From assembly GCA_963806045.1 (NCBI GenBank), contig CAWDWP010000001.1:806001-870000 (forward strand): DNA of 64,000 bases, written 5' to 3'. Both the position numbers and the translations under genes were made by a program. Positions 38,513 to 46,192 of this stretch are shown here, piece after piece (positions within the stretch are counted from its first letter, which is position 1; every line of letters starts with the position of its first letter). The DNA is from DATCHW01 sp963806045 (GTDB lineage Bacteria; Bacteroidota; Ignavibacteria; Tepidaquicellales; Tepidaquicellaceae). The notes under the pieces were generated by a model, which did no database searches, was not told the origin of the DNA, and was given only the letters and a program-made list of their open reading frames with translations.

Positions 38513-38788
38513 TTACGCAATAATATTGTGCAGTGGAAGCAAAGTAGGTTGTGCCGGCTTAACACCGTTCTTTATTAGAACGGGTATAAGTGTTTCAGAA
38601 AATTTATTTAATGCTTCTTCTGATTCCCACACATCTATTATTAACAAACCATCAGTTTGTTGAGCCGCTACATGATTAAGGCGACCTGATGACTTTTCTT
38701 TTCCTGCAGCTTCAAGGTCTTTAATTACCTGGTTGTATTGTTCAGCAGTAAATCCAACAACATTAAATTGAGCAACAATTTTTTTCAT
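38513..38788 (-). CDS. small dimeric alpha-beta barrel-like protein
   Basis: A 91-residue protein starting at ATG 38788 (MKKIVAQFNVVGFTAEQYNQ); a longer frame to 38878 adds residues that do not look like a real N-terminus. The pattern is strand, helix (EQYNQVIKDLEAAGK), strands (NHVAAQQTDGLLIIDVWES), helix (EEALNKFSETLIPVLIKNG) and the ending PAQPTLLPLHNIIA. This matches ferredoxin-like dimeric barrels of unknown function. It sits between accD and the IS110 element with repeat-rich DNA on both sides, so it may be part of an accessory region. Confidence 0.55.
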   Translation of the reverse strand: MKKIVAQFNVVGFTAEQYNQVIKDLEAAGKEKSSGRLNHVAAQQTDGLLIIDVWESEEALNKFSETLIPVLIKNGVKPAQPTLLPLHNIIA

Positions 38789-38983
38789 TTTATTTTTAAT
38801 TAAAATTTTCCTACTCGTATGGCTTTTCGGAATCGCCCCGTTTTTAAAGTGGTTTCCGGTCTCCGTCAAAAATAACAATTTAAAAGCCGAATAAGTTTAT
38901 ATAGTTTGTTAAGTAAAACATTAGACAGGATTGACAGGATAAACAGGAAAATTAACAGGATAAAAGAATAAAAAGAATTGCAC
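38789..38983. other. left flank of the IS110 element
   Basis: AT-rich spacer; at 38926-38955 a run of CAGGAT-type short repeats (ACAGGATTGACAGGAT and further copies to 38960), also seen in a diverged form at 38290-38318. The left boundary of the insertion sequence probably lies here or at the repeat, but I cannot fix it. Confidence 0.4.
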
Positions 38984-39062
38984 GGAGGGGCACGTAGAAA
39001 AATACTGGATTCCCCTCCAAAAAAGACGGAGGGCAAGCATATCAAGTTTGGAATGACCCTCC
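38984..39062 (+). ncRNA. candidate bridge-RNA region of the IS110 element (two large-loop hairpins)
   Basis: Two consecutive stem-loops upstream of the transposase: GGAGGGG (38984-38990) with CCCCTCC (39012-39018), loop 21 bases; and GGAGGG (39028-39033) with CCCTCC (39057-39062), loop 23 bases. IS110-group elements encode a bridge RNA in the 5' noncoding end, with two loops that pair with target and donor DNA. The arrangement and position fit that plan, but the stems are interchangeable (each GGAGGG can pair with either CCCTCC), and similar G/C-run hairpins occur elsewhere in this genome, so the call is tentative. Confidence 0.35.
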
Positions 39063-39091
39063 CAACAAGATGGAGACCTTATGTTTAAAAT

Positions 39092-39160
39092 GGTAAGCCT
39101 CGAATTTATTTTGTAAATTTAAATTTCCTACAATTTAAAATAAAACAAAGGAGACTTACC
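39092..39160 (+). promoter_or_regulatory. inverted repeat that can sequester the transposase ribosome site
   Basis: GGTAAGCCTC (39092-39101) can pair with GAGACTTACC (39151-39160), nine of ten positions. The right arm directly abuts and partly overlaps the AAAGGAG ribosome site (39147-39153), 2 bp before the ATG at 39163. Pairing would hide the site, a way other insertion sequences limit transposase synthesis. Confidence 0.4.
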
Positions 39161-39162
39161 AA

Positions 39163-40227
39163 ATGGAAAATATAAAAATTAGTTTTAAAAATATCGCAAT
39201 TTATGTTGGTATAGACGTCCATTTAAAAAGCTGGAAAGTTTGTATACTTACAGATGAATTTGAGCATAAGTTAGCTGATTTTCCTCCATCAGCGAGAGCA
39301 TTGTCAAATTACTTAAGGAAAAATTTTCCCGAAGGAAATTATTACAGTGTATATGAAGCTGGCTATTGCGGATACTGGATACATGAAGAGTTGGAAGGTC
39401 ATGGGATAAAGAATCTGATAGTAAACCCATTGGATATACCAACAAAGGATAAAGAAAAAAGAATGAAAACCGACAAAGTAGATTGCAGGAAATTAGCACG
39501 TTGTTTGAGAAACGGGGAATTAGAAACAATCTATATCAGGGATAAAGAACAACAACAGGACCGGGCTTTGGTAAGAATGCGATATACAATGGTAAAGAAA
39601 CAAACTCAATGCAAGAATCAGATAAAAAGCCTTCTGGCTTTTTATGGTATTTTTATAGAAGAAGACAAGATACAATCCTATTGGTCAAGGAATTACATTG
39701 AATGGATAGAACTTAGTACAAAACAAAAGGGCAGTGCAACAATAGCCTTTAACTCATTACTTAAAGAATTAAAGGATTTGCGGAGTAATATTTTGGAGAT
39801 AACAAAGCAAATAAGATTATTGTCTCGCACAGAAAGATACCAAGAAAAGGTAAGATTGTTACAAAGTATTCCCGGAATAAGTATGCTATCAGCAATGACT
39901 ATTTTAACAGAAATTGGAGATATAAGGAATTTTAATACATTAGATAAATTTAACGGATATATAGGCTTAATACCTGGAGAGCATTCAAGCGGGGAAAGAG
40001 AAAATAAAGGCGGAATGCTGCATCGGGGAAATAAAGCATTAAAACATATTATTATTGAGAGTAGTTGGATAGCGGTGAGAAAAGATCCCTCTTTAATTTT
40101 ATCTTATAAAGATTATATCAAGAAGCATAAAAAAACAAAGGCAATAATAAAGATAGCTAGGAAATTAGTAAACAGAATCAGATTTGTTCTAATAAATCAA
40201 AAGGAATATCAATTATCGGTAGTATAA
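39163..40227 (+). CDS. IS110-family transposase
   Basis: A 354-residue IS110-family recombinase. The N-terminal DEDD/RuvC-like domain has Asp in YVGIDVHLKSWKV, Glu in YEAGYCGYW, and DKVDCRKLARCL with its two Asp. A coiled-coil middle follows, and the C-terminal Transposase_20 domain has LQSIPGISMLSAMTILTEIG and the serine-containing motif PGEHSSGERENKGG, then RGNKALKHIIIESSW. A good ribosome site (AAAGGAG) precedes the ATG. Frame intact, so the element may be active. The family uses a bridge RNA to choose targets; hairpins upstream (38984-39062) and downstream (40277-40350) are candidates. Confidence 0.92.
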   Translation: MENIKISFKNIAIYVGIDVHLKSWKVCILTDEFEHKLADFPPSARALSNYLRKNFPEGNYYSVYEAGYCGYWIHEELEGHGIKNLIVNPLDIPTKDKEKRMKTDKVDCRKLARCLRNGELETIYIRDKEQQQDRALVRMRYTMVKKQTQCKNQIKSLLAFYGIFIEEDKIQSYWSRNYIEWIELSTKQKGSATIAFNSLLKELKDLRSNILEITKQIRLLSRTERYQEKVRLLQSIPGISMLSAMTILTEIGDIRNFNTLDKFNGYIGLIPGEHSSGERENKGGMLHRGNKALKHIIIESSWIAVRKDPSLILSYKDYIKKHKKTKAIIKIARKLVNRIRFVLINQKEYQLSVV

Positions 40228-40276
40228 AAAAATAGTATAAGAGTATTTAGAATTTACCTAATGAAAATATAAATTA

Positions 40277-40350
40277 GTGGGCTATCGCTACCCTGCCCTT
40301 GCGGCTCTTCTAATAAAAGATGTCCGCTAAGACGGAGACTGCGAGCCCAC
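40277..40350 (+). ncRNA. GC-rich nested stem-loop downstream of the IS110 transposase
   Basis: GTGGGCT (40277-40283) pairs with AGCCCAC (40344-40350), extended inward by CGC/GCG. A second hairpin inside is GCGG (40311-40314) with CCGC (40324-40327), around TTCT...AAGA. The element is GC-rich in an AT-rich surround and starts 49 bp past the stop. It could be the right-end structured RNA of an IS1111-type element, a remnant of the right end, or an unrelated structured RNA. Confidence 0.35.
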
Positions 40351-40435
40351 ACTATAAATAAACAAAAAAGAGGGGAGAAAGAGACAACCCCCTTTTGTTC
40401 CCCACTCCGGAGCTCTCGACTCTACAAGGGGGAAT

Positions 40436-41110
40436 CTATTCTGGTTTTTTCCTCAATGGGACGAATTCTTTTAGATAGAATGGTTCAGATGTCAGATAAT
40501 CCACGAATTTTTCTTCTTGTATCATCTTTTTTGTAAGGTCAAATAAGGATGGTATATTGCTTTTGTCTTTTAATGATATGATTTCAAATTCGAATTTCAC
40601 ATCATCCGGAATAATATCATTAATTACGAAAATCCTGTTTTCTGTATTCATTTCTTTTACAGACTGAATCAGAAATTCTGATGTCCGGGTAAGTTTTCCG
40701 TTAGAGATTTCGTAATCTGCGAGATAAAATTCCCGTGTTCTCAAATTTGAAAATACAAGACTTGTGATTTTCTTTTCTGAATTCTGAATCTTATTAATAA
40801 TTCTATATTTGTTCGCAATTACATCAAGTGTGGGTACTTCGATTAATTTCGAACTGTTCACAAAACATATTCCTTTAGCGATTGCCGAGCCGATTCTCAA
40901 TCCCGTAAATGAACCGGGTCCGTTTGAAAGGCTTACAACATTTATTTCTTTAATATCAATTTTTCTTTCATCGAATTCTTTTTTGATGAAATAGACGAGA
41001 GTATCGGCATTTTCTTCTTCCGATAGGCTGATGTCTATTATCAGTTCATTGTCTTCGGCATATCCGAATTCGATTATTTTTGATGAGGTTTCTATTAATA
41101 GTGTTTTCAT
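40436..41110 (-). CDS. tsaB: tRNA threonylcarbamoyladenosine protein TsaB
   Basis: A 224-residue ASKHA-fold protein that works with TsaD and TsaE to attach threonylcarbamoyl to A37 of ANN-decoding tRNAs. Features: LLIETSSKIIEFGY at the start, VSLSNGPGSFTGLRIGSAIAKG in the middle, then VPTLDVIANKY. It lies 102 bp downstream of tsaE on the same strand, which supports the name. Normal length, frame intact. The right end of the IS110-associated repeats lies about 90 bp away; no terminator is obvious. Confidence 0.9.
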   Translation of the reverse strand: MKTLLIETSSKIIEFGYAEDNELIIDISLSEEENADTLVYFIKKEFDERKIDIKEINVVSLSNGPGSFTGLRIGSAIAKGICFVNSSKLIEVPTLDVIANKYRIINKIQNSEKKITSLVFSNLRTREFYLADYEISNGKLTRTSEFLIQSVKEMNTENRIFVINDIIPDDVKFEFEIISLKDKSNIPSLFDLTKKMIQEEKFVDYLTSEPFYLKEFVPLRKKPE

Positions 41111-41212
41111 AAAATCAATTAATAATTAATAATTAGTTCCTCCCAATTAGGATCTTCGATAATTAATAATTATCATAAGGAAACTTGATTTCTCTCCGGG
41201 GAGGTCATTATT

Positions 41213-41665
41213 TTATTTACTAAGATTTACGTTAGCAAAAAATTCTATTTCTCTTTCGTTTTCATTTTTGCCGTAGTTAAACTTTACTTTTGTTATTTCC
41301 ATTCTCAGATATTCCTCAGCGAGCCGGCACCACTCGATAACAGTTATGGAATCATCATTTAAATAATCTTCAAAACCTATTACAGATAATTCCCGGGGAT
41401 TCGAAATCCGGTATAAATCGAAATGATTTATTTTCAAAGTCTTTCCGGTATCAGGATTAATTCCGGTGTATTCATTAACCAAAATAAATGTGGGACTGTT
41501 AATTATATCTTTGACATCGAAGTATGCGCCAATCCCCTTAACAAATTGTGTTTTTCCGCTGCCAAGTTCTCCGTCAAGTCCTATGATATCTCCGGCTTTG
41601 ATGTTCCCGGCAAATTCTTTTCCAAGGGTGCTTGTATCTTCCGGACTTTTGCTCTTATAAATCAT
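41213..41665 (-). CDS. tsaE: tRNA threonylcarbamoyladenosine ATPase TsaE
   Basis: A 150-residue P-loop ATPase of the t6A complex. Walker A is GELGSGKTQFVKG (residues about 33-45), followed by SPTFILVNEY, NHFDLYRI and VIEWCRLAEEYL, all typical. It starts 3 bp after the porX stop, so the two genes are co-translated; porX-tsaE linkage is recurrent in Bacteroidota. Confidence 0.93.
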   Translation of the reverse strand: MIYKSKSPEDTSTLGKEFAGNIKAGDIIGLDGELGSGKTQFVKGIGAYFDVKDIINSPTFILVNEYTGINPDTGKTLKINHFDLYRISNPRELSVIGFEDYLNDDSITVIEWCRLAEEYLRMEITKVKFNYGKNENEREIEFFANVNLSK

Positions 41666-41668
41666 ATA

Positions 41669-43258
41669 TTAAAGTTTCGTGTCAAGTGTTATCACAGGCA
41701 ATATCATTTCTTCGATGGATATTCCTCCATGCTGGAATGTATCATTATAATGATGAAGGTATTTGTGATAATCTGTCGGATATACAAAATAAAAATCCTC
41801 TTTAGCGATTATATAATTTACCATTCCGTTCCTTTTTGGCATTTTGTAATCAATCGGGCGTGTGATAAACAGAGCATTTCTTGCCTCAGCTTTTACATTT
41901 CTGCCGTATTTATATCTGAGGTTTGTTGCAGTCTCTTTATCGCCGTAAGCCTTTACCCCGTGGAGGCATCTTATGCTGCCGTGGTCCGTAGTTATGATTA
42001 TCTTAACGTCTTTCCTTGTTGCAAGCTGTCTTAGCATACCGAAAAATGAGGAGTGCTCGAACCAGGAAGAAGTTAAAGACCTGTATGCTGATTCATCAGG
42101 AGCGATTTCTTTCAGTATTGCATTATCACTTCTGGAGTGGGCAATCATATCGACAAAATTAATAACTACAGCATTAAGATGATTATTTGTAAAAGAAAGA
42201 ATTTTACTCTCAATTCCACGACTGAAATCAGAATCCATTATTTTCGTATATCTTATATCGCTTCTCAGTTTAACTTTTTTTCTCTCTAACAGTTTCATCA
42301 AAAATTCTTTTTCGTAGTTATTCTTGCTGTCTTCTTCATCGTTCTGAAGCCACAATTCAGGATAATGCTTTTCGAGATCAGAAGGAAATAATCCTGCAAA
42401 GATTGCATTTCTTGAATAGGGAGTTGCAGTCGGAAGAATTGAATAATAATAATCTTTTGACATTTTGAAAAAGTTATCAAGATATTTTTCCATTACAAGC
42501 CATTGGTCTAACCTCATACAGTCCACTATGAAAAGGAAGACGGAGTTGTAATTCGGAAGTTCGGGAATTACGTATTTCTCTACTATTTCGTTTGATAATA
42601 CAGGTTTATTATCGGAGCCATTCACCCATTTAACATAATTTTTTTCAATGAATTTTGAAAATTCACTGTTACACTCCCTGCGTTGATCCTGTGCAGTTTG
42701 TTTTAAACCGAGTTCGGGATGTTCATCCAGTTCCATTTCCCAGTTAGTCATTTTCAGATGTATGTTCACCCAGTCTTCCCAGTTTCCTGCTTCGTTCATC
42801 TGCATTGAAATCTGACTGAATTCCTGAATATAGTCTCTCGAGACATAATCACTTTTTATCCTTTTCGACTCCAGGATTTTTTTACATACCAGAAGAAGCT
42901 GGTTAGGATTAACGGGTTTCAGAAGATAATCAGAAATCTTTTTCCCGATTGCCTCTTCCATCAGGCTTTCGGTTTCATTTTTAGTAACCATAACAACCGG
43001 CAATAAAGGATTACTGTCTTTTATTTCAAGAAGTGTCTGCAGTCCGCCCATTCCGGGCATCATTTCATCGAGAAATACCAGGTCAAAATCCTGTTCCTTA
43101 ATAAGTGTTATTCCGTCGCCGCCGTTATTTGCTTCGAAAACATCGTATCCCTTCTGTTTAAGAAACATTATATTGGATTTCAGAAGGTCGATTTCATCAT
43201 CTATCCATAATATTTTGTTTTTCATATAGTTGTTGTCCTGAATTTTTGTGTCAGTCAT
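41669..43258 (-). CDS. porX: T9SS regulator PorX (response regulator-PglZ/alkaline-phosphatase fold)
   Basis: A 529-residue protein. Residues about 13-130 are a receiver with an intact acidic pair (LWIDDEIDLL), the phosphoacceptor in LVFLDEMMPGMGG, and Lys in YLLKPVNPNQ. The C-terminal PglZ-type alkaline-phosphatase-superfamily domain shows FLFIVDCMRLDQW, SRNAIFAGLFPSDL, and TTDHGSIRC with a later HGGISIEEMILP. PorX, partner of the PorY kinase, regulates and activates the T9SS; the phosphatase-like domain acts on nucleotide or phosphate esters. The start at 43258 has a ribosome site (AAAGGAA) 8 bp upstream; an in-frame Met at residue 12 is a weaker option. It heads porX-tsaE-tsaB. Confidence 0.9.
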   Translation of the reverse strand: MTDTKIQDNNYMKNKILWIDDEIDLLKSNIMFLKQKGYDVFEANNGGDGITLIKEQDFDLVFLDEMMPGMGGLQTLLEIKDSNPLLPVVMVTKNETESLMEEAIGKKISDYLLKPVNPNQLLLVCKKILESKRIKSDYVSRDYIQEFSQISMQMNEAGNWEDWVNIHLKMTNWEMELDEHPELGLKQTAQDQRRECNSEFSKFIEKNYVKWVNGSDNKPVLSNEIVEKYVIPELPNYNSVFLFIVDCMRLDQWLVMEKYLDNFFKMSKDYYYSILPTATPYSRNAIFAGLFPSDLEKHYPELWLQNDEEDSKNNYEKEFLMKLLERKKVKLRSDIRYTKIMDSDFSRGIESKILSFTNNHLNAVVINFVDMIAHSRSDNAILKEIAPDESAYRSLTSSWFEHSSFFGMLRQLATRKDVKIIITTDHGSIRCLHGVKAYGDKETATNLRYKYGRNVKAEARNALFITRPIDYKMPKRNGMVNYIIAKEDFYFVYPTDYHKYLHHYNDTFQHGGISIEEMILPVITLDTKL

Positions 43259-43711
43259 AGAATTTCCTTTTAATTATTAAGTTTCAAAAAATGTAGAAAT
43301 TCTATGCTATAGAAGTATTGTAAAATTTAAATTAATAAAGAATAACAAATTATCTGATAATTAAAAATGTAAAATTTTAATTGACTCTAAATTCTATAAC
43401 TTATAATTCTTAATTAAGTTGCATTTAAAAACAATTAATAATTAATAATTAGTAATTAATAATTGAAGTTACAACGCGGAGAAAATGTGTGAAAACTGTC
43501 ATCCTGAGGAACGAAGTACGAAGGATCTCGTTTAAATTCTGTTTTGAGATTCTTCGCTACGCTCAGAATGACAAATCATGTTTTCATCTCTTCAAAACAG
43601 GAGTTTTGAAGAGGGAGGAAATTTTCAGTTTTCATTTTTAAATTTTAATTTTTTTATCATATGTTTAATTTTTCGAAATTTATATATTAAAATATAATCT
43701 AAAATATCGAT
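43259..43711. other. 453-bp divergent intergenic region with repeat
   Basis: Between porX (left) and the LEA-type lipoprotein (right). It contains the ATTAATAATTAGTAATT run at 43434-43462, a GTTACAACGCGGAG fragment near 43469, and the long imperfect inverted repeat at 43498-43572. The remainder is AT-rich; no gene is seen. Confidence 0.5.
43498..43572. repeat. long imperfect inverted repeat (GTCATCCTGAG type)
   Basis: GTCATCCTGAGG...CGAAGGATCTC (43498-43529) faces GAGATTCTTCGCTACGCTCAGAATGAC written in parts as GAGATTCTTCG and CTCAGAATGAC (43546-43572). The ends pair GTCATCCTGAG with CTCAGAATGAC with mismatches. This is a MITE-like dispersed palindrome type that I know from many Bacteroidota-group genomes. 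Confidence 0.65.
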
Positions 43712-44197
43712 ATGGTTCGATTCAGGTTTCGTTTCTTATTAATCTTGATTTTGTTTTCCATTAGTATTTCAGGCTGTTCAATTTTCTCCGCCCTAACCGG
43801 AAATCGTCCGGAAATCACCGGCATTAATAAAGTGAAATTATCAGGAATATCGTTTAGCGGAGTTGATGTTCTTGTCACTCTTGAAGTTAATAATGATAAT
43901 AATTACAGCGCTCAGGTTTTGAATTCTACATATAATATCTATCTTAACAATTCATTTTTAGCGAAGGGAACTACCGAAAATGCACAGACTATTAAAAATA
44001 ATGGTCTTTCCTATCTCGATTTACCTCTCAGTATTAACTATTCAGATTTGCCTTCAGGGGTTGTGGAGATAGTTAAATCAGTCATCAGCGGACAATTAAT
44101 TAAATATCGGGTTGATGGGGATGTCAAAGTAGAACTTGATGGCATAAGTGTGACAATTCCGGTTAATGTGGAAAGAGAAATGAAAGCAGAATTTTAA
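43712..44197 (+). CDS. LEA14-like (WHy domain) lipoprotein
   Basis: A 161-residue lipoprotein: signal peptide with lipobox ISGC at residues 19-22, then a single late-embryogenesis-abundant type 2 (WHy) fold (VKLSGISFSGVDVLVTLEVNNDNNYSA, split over residues 40-70; then LPLSINYSDL and VTIPVNVEREMKAEF). Such domains occur in envelope proteins of Bacteroidota of unknown function. It is followed after 39 bp by a second lipoprotein gene in the same direction. Confidence 0.7.
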   Translation: MVRFRFRFLLILILFSISISGCSIFSALTGNRPEITGINKVKLSGISFSGVDVLVTLEVNNDNNYSAQVLNSTYNIYLNNSFLAKGTTENAQTIKNNGLSYLDLPLSINYSDLPSGVVEIVKSVISGQLIKYRVDGDVKVELDGISVTIPVNVEREMKAEF

Positions 44198-44236
44198 TAA
44201 TATAAATAATTATTTATCCAATTAAATCGTAAAGTA

Positions 44237-44812
44237 ATGAAAATAAAACTTTCATTTTTCAGTTTAATAATTGTCCTCGTTTTCATATCCGGCTGTGCCT
44301 CATATAAATCAAATGATTCTTCGTTTACAGACACGCGTGATGGTCATGTTTATGCGACAGTAAAAGTTGGTAATCTTATATATATGCTTGATAACCTTAG
44401 TTATGATATGAAAGGCAGCTATTGCTATGATGATAAAATGATTAACTGTAATAAATTCGGTAAATTATACACTTGGGAAACGGCATTTGATGCATGTCCT
44501 CCCGGCTGGAGACTGCCCACCGAAAGTGAAATGAAAAGACTCGTTGAATTTTTCGGGAACCCAACAACCAGAGCTGATATACTAACCAAAACTCCTCCCG
44601 AAGGATTCAATATCCCTTATTCGGGGAGCAGATATTTTTCCGGGGAATATGCCGGAATAGGAGAATATTTTGTTATGTGGACTTCTTCTGAAGTAGATAA
44701 TGAAAAAGTAACTTGCTTTTCGCTTGATAAAGAAGGTAAGGAAAGAATTACCTGGCCGGACTATTTGAAGACGGCAGGCTTCAGCATAAGATGCGTTAAA
44801 AAAGCTTATTAG
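44237..44812 (+). CDS. FISUMP-domain lipoprotein
   Basis: A 191-residue lipoprotein with lipobox ISGC (residues 18-21). The rest fits the Fibrobacter succinogenes major paralogous (FISUMP) domain: DTRDGHVYATVKVGNLIYM, DNLSYDM, GKLYTWETAFDACPPGWRLP, GSRYFSGEYAG, MWTSSEVDNEK and a final GFSIRCVKK. This lectin-like fold of the C-type family is common in surface lipoproteins. The role is unknown. It starts 39 bp after the LEA-type lipoprotein and 53 bp before hutI. Confidence 0.75.
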   Translation: MKIKLSFFSLIIVLVFISGCASYKSNDSSFTDTRDGHVYATVKVGNLIYMLDNLSYDMKGSYCYDDKMINCNKFGKLYTWETAFDACPPGWRLPTESEMKRLVEFFGNPTTRADILTKTPPEGFNIPYSGSRYFSGEYAGIGEYFVMWTSSEVDNEKVTCFSLDKEGKERITWPDYLKTAGFSIRCVKKAY

Positions 44813-44865
44813 AAAAGATAATGGTTTCAATATTTTTTTATATTTTGAAATAAATACTTATTAAT

Positions 44866-46131
44866 ATGTCCACTTTAATTAAAAATATATCAACACTTGT
44901 TACATGCCGTGACCTGAATGGCATTCCTAAATCCGGGGGTTCCCAGACTCAGATAGGACTTTTAAAAAATTCAAACATATTTATAGAGGGAAGTAAAATA
45001 TCATTTGTAGGAAATGCAAATGAGCTGAAATCATTTTTGAAAGTTAATAAAAAGAAGAATTTCAATGAGATTGACGGAAAAAATAAAACTGTTTTGCCCG
45101 GATTTGTAGATTCCCATACTCACTTTGTTTTTGCAGGCTCAAGGGCGGACGAATACGAAATGCGGATTGCGGGAAGCACGTATCAGGATATAGCAAAAGC
45201 CGGCGGCGGTATTGCAGCTACAGTTAATGCTGTAAGAAAATCAAGTAAATCAGTATTACGGAATGAAGGCGAAAAGAGATTGAAAAATTTTATCGAACAC
45301 GGGACCACAACTCTGGAAGGAAAGTCAGGTTATGGTCTGGATACTGATAATGAAATCAAAATGCTTGAAGTGATAAATTCACTTGCCAGGAAAAATAAAT
45401 ATGATATGAATATTGTGCCTACATTTTTAGGTGCACATTCAGTTCCTAAAGATATGCCAAAAGAAAAATTTATAAATAAAATTTGCTACGAAATGATTCC
45501 GATGATTGCACAAAGCAAACTGGCACGGTTCATAGATGTATTTTGTGAAAAAGGATACTACTCTCCGGAGGAAGCAGAAAAAATTCTGACAATAGGTTCG
45601 AAATTCGGAATAATTCCAAAAATGCACGCAGACCAGTTTACATCAAGCGGGGGAATTGAAGTAGCGTTAAAGGTAAAAGCAATTTCAGTAGACCATCTTG
45701 AAGCTCTCTCCTCATCAGATATCAAGCGCTTGCAGTATAAATCTGTAATAGCTACACTACTTCCGGGAGCATCATACTTCCTCGATATGCAGTATCCGCC
45801 GGCTCGCGAGATTATTGAGAATGATATTCCGGTTGCGATTGCGACTGATTTTAATCCCGGAAGCTGTATGACAGAAAATATGCAGATAATAATGTCTCTT
45901 GCCTCTGTGAAAATGAAAATGACAGGAGAAGAGATTTTGAATGCCGTTACGATTAATGCGGCTTATGCTTTATATCTTCAGGAACTGGTTGGAAGCATTG
46001 AAGAAGGAAAACAGGCAGATATTCTGATTTTTGATTTTCAAAATTACAGAGATTTGCTTTATCACTTTGGGGTAAATCAAATCGAAATGGTAATCAAAAA
46101 AGGAAATATAGTAGTAAATAATAAAAAATAA
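44866..46131 (+). CDS. hutI: imidazolonepropionase HutI
   Basis: A 421-residue amidohydrolase-family enzyme that opens the imidazolone ring in histidine degradation. Metal and substrate sites: VDSHTHFVFAGSRADEY near residue 85, KSGYGLDTDNEIKML, PTFLGAHSVP, MHADQFTSSGG, VDHLEALSS and ATDFNPGSCMTENMQ. Complete. It is separated from the histidine ammonia-lyase by about 12 kb; urocanase (hutU) and the final hut genes are not in this window. It follows two lipoprotein genes and precedes a PIG-L deacetylase. Confidence 0.92.
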   Translation: MSTLIKNISTLVTCRDLNGIPKSGGSQTQIGLLKNSNIFIEGSKISFVGNANELKSFLKVNKKKNFNEIDGKNKTVLPGFVDSHTHFVFAGSRADEYEMRIAGSTYQDIAKAGGGIAATVNAVRKSSKSVLRNEGEKRLKNFIEHGTTTLEGKSGYGLDTDNEIKMLEVINSLARKNKYDMNIVPTFLGAHSVPKDMPKEKFINKICYEMIPMIAQSKLARFIDVFCEKGYYSPEEAEKILTIGSKFGIIPKMHADQFTSSGGIEVALKVKAISVDHLEALSSSDIKRLQYKSVIATLLPGASYFLDMQYPPAREIIENDIPVAIATDFNPGSCMTENMQIIMSLASVKMKMTGEEILNAVTINAAYALYLQELVGSIEEGKQADILIFDFQNYRDLLYHFGVNQIEMVIKKGNIVVNNKK

Positions 46132-46192
46132 ATTTTTATTTGTTTTTTATTGTTAGCATCTGTGAATAAATAATTAATGATAATAAGTATAA

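Noticed and set aside
41423..42034. 203-codon open frame on the plus strand over tsaE and porX
   Set aside because: Antisense to two confidently named genes, without domain or ribosome site.
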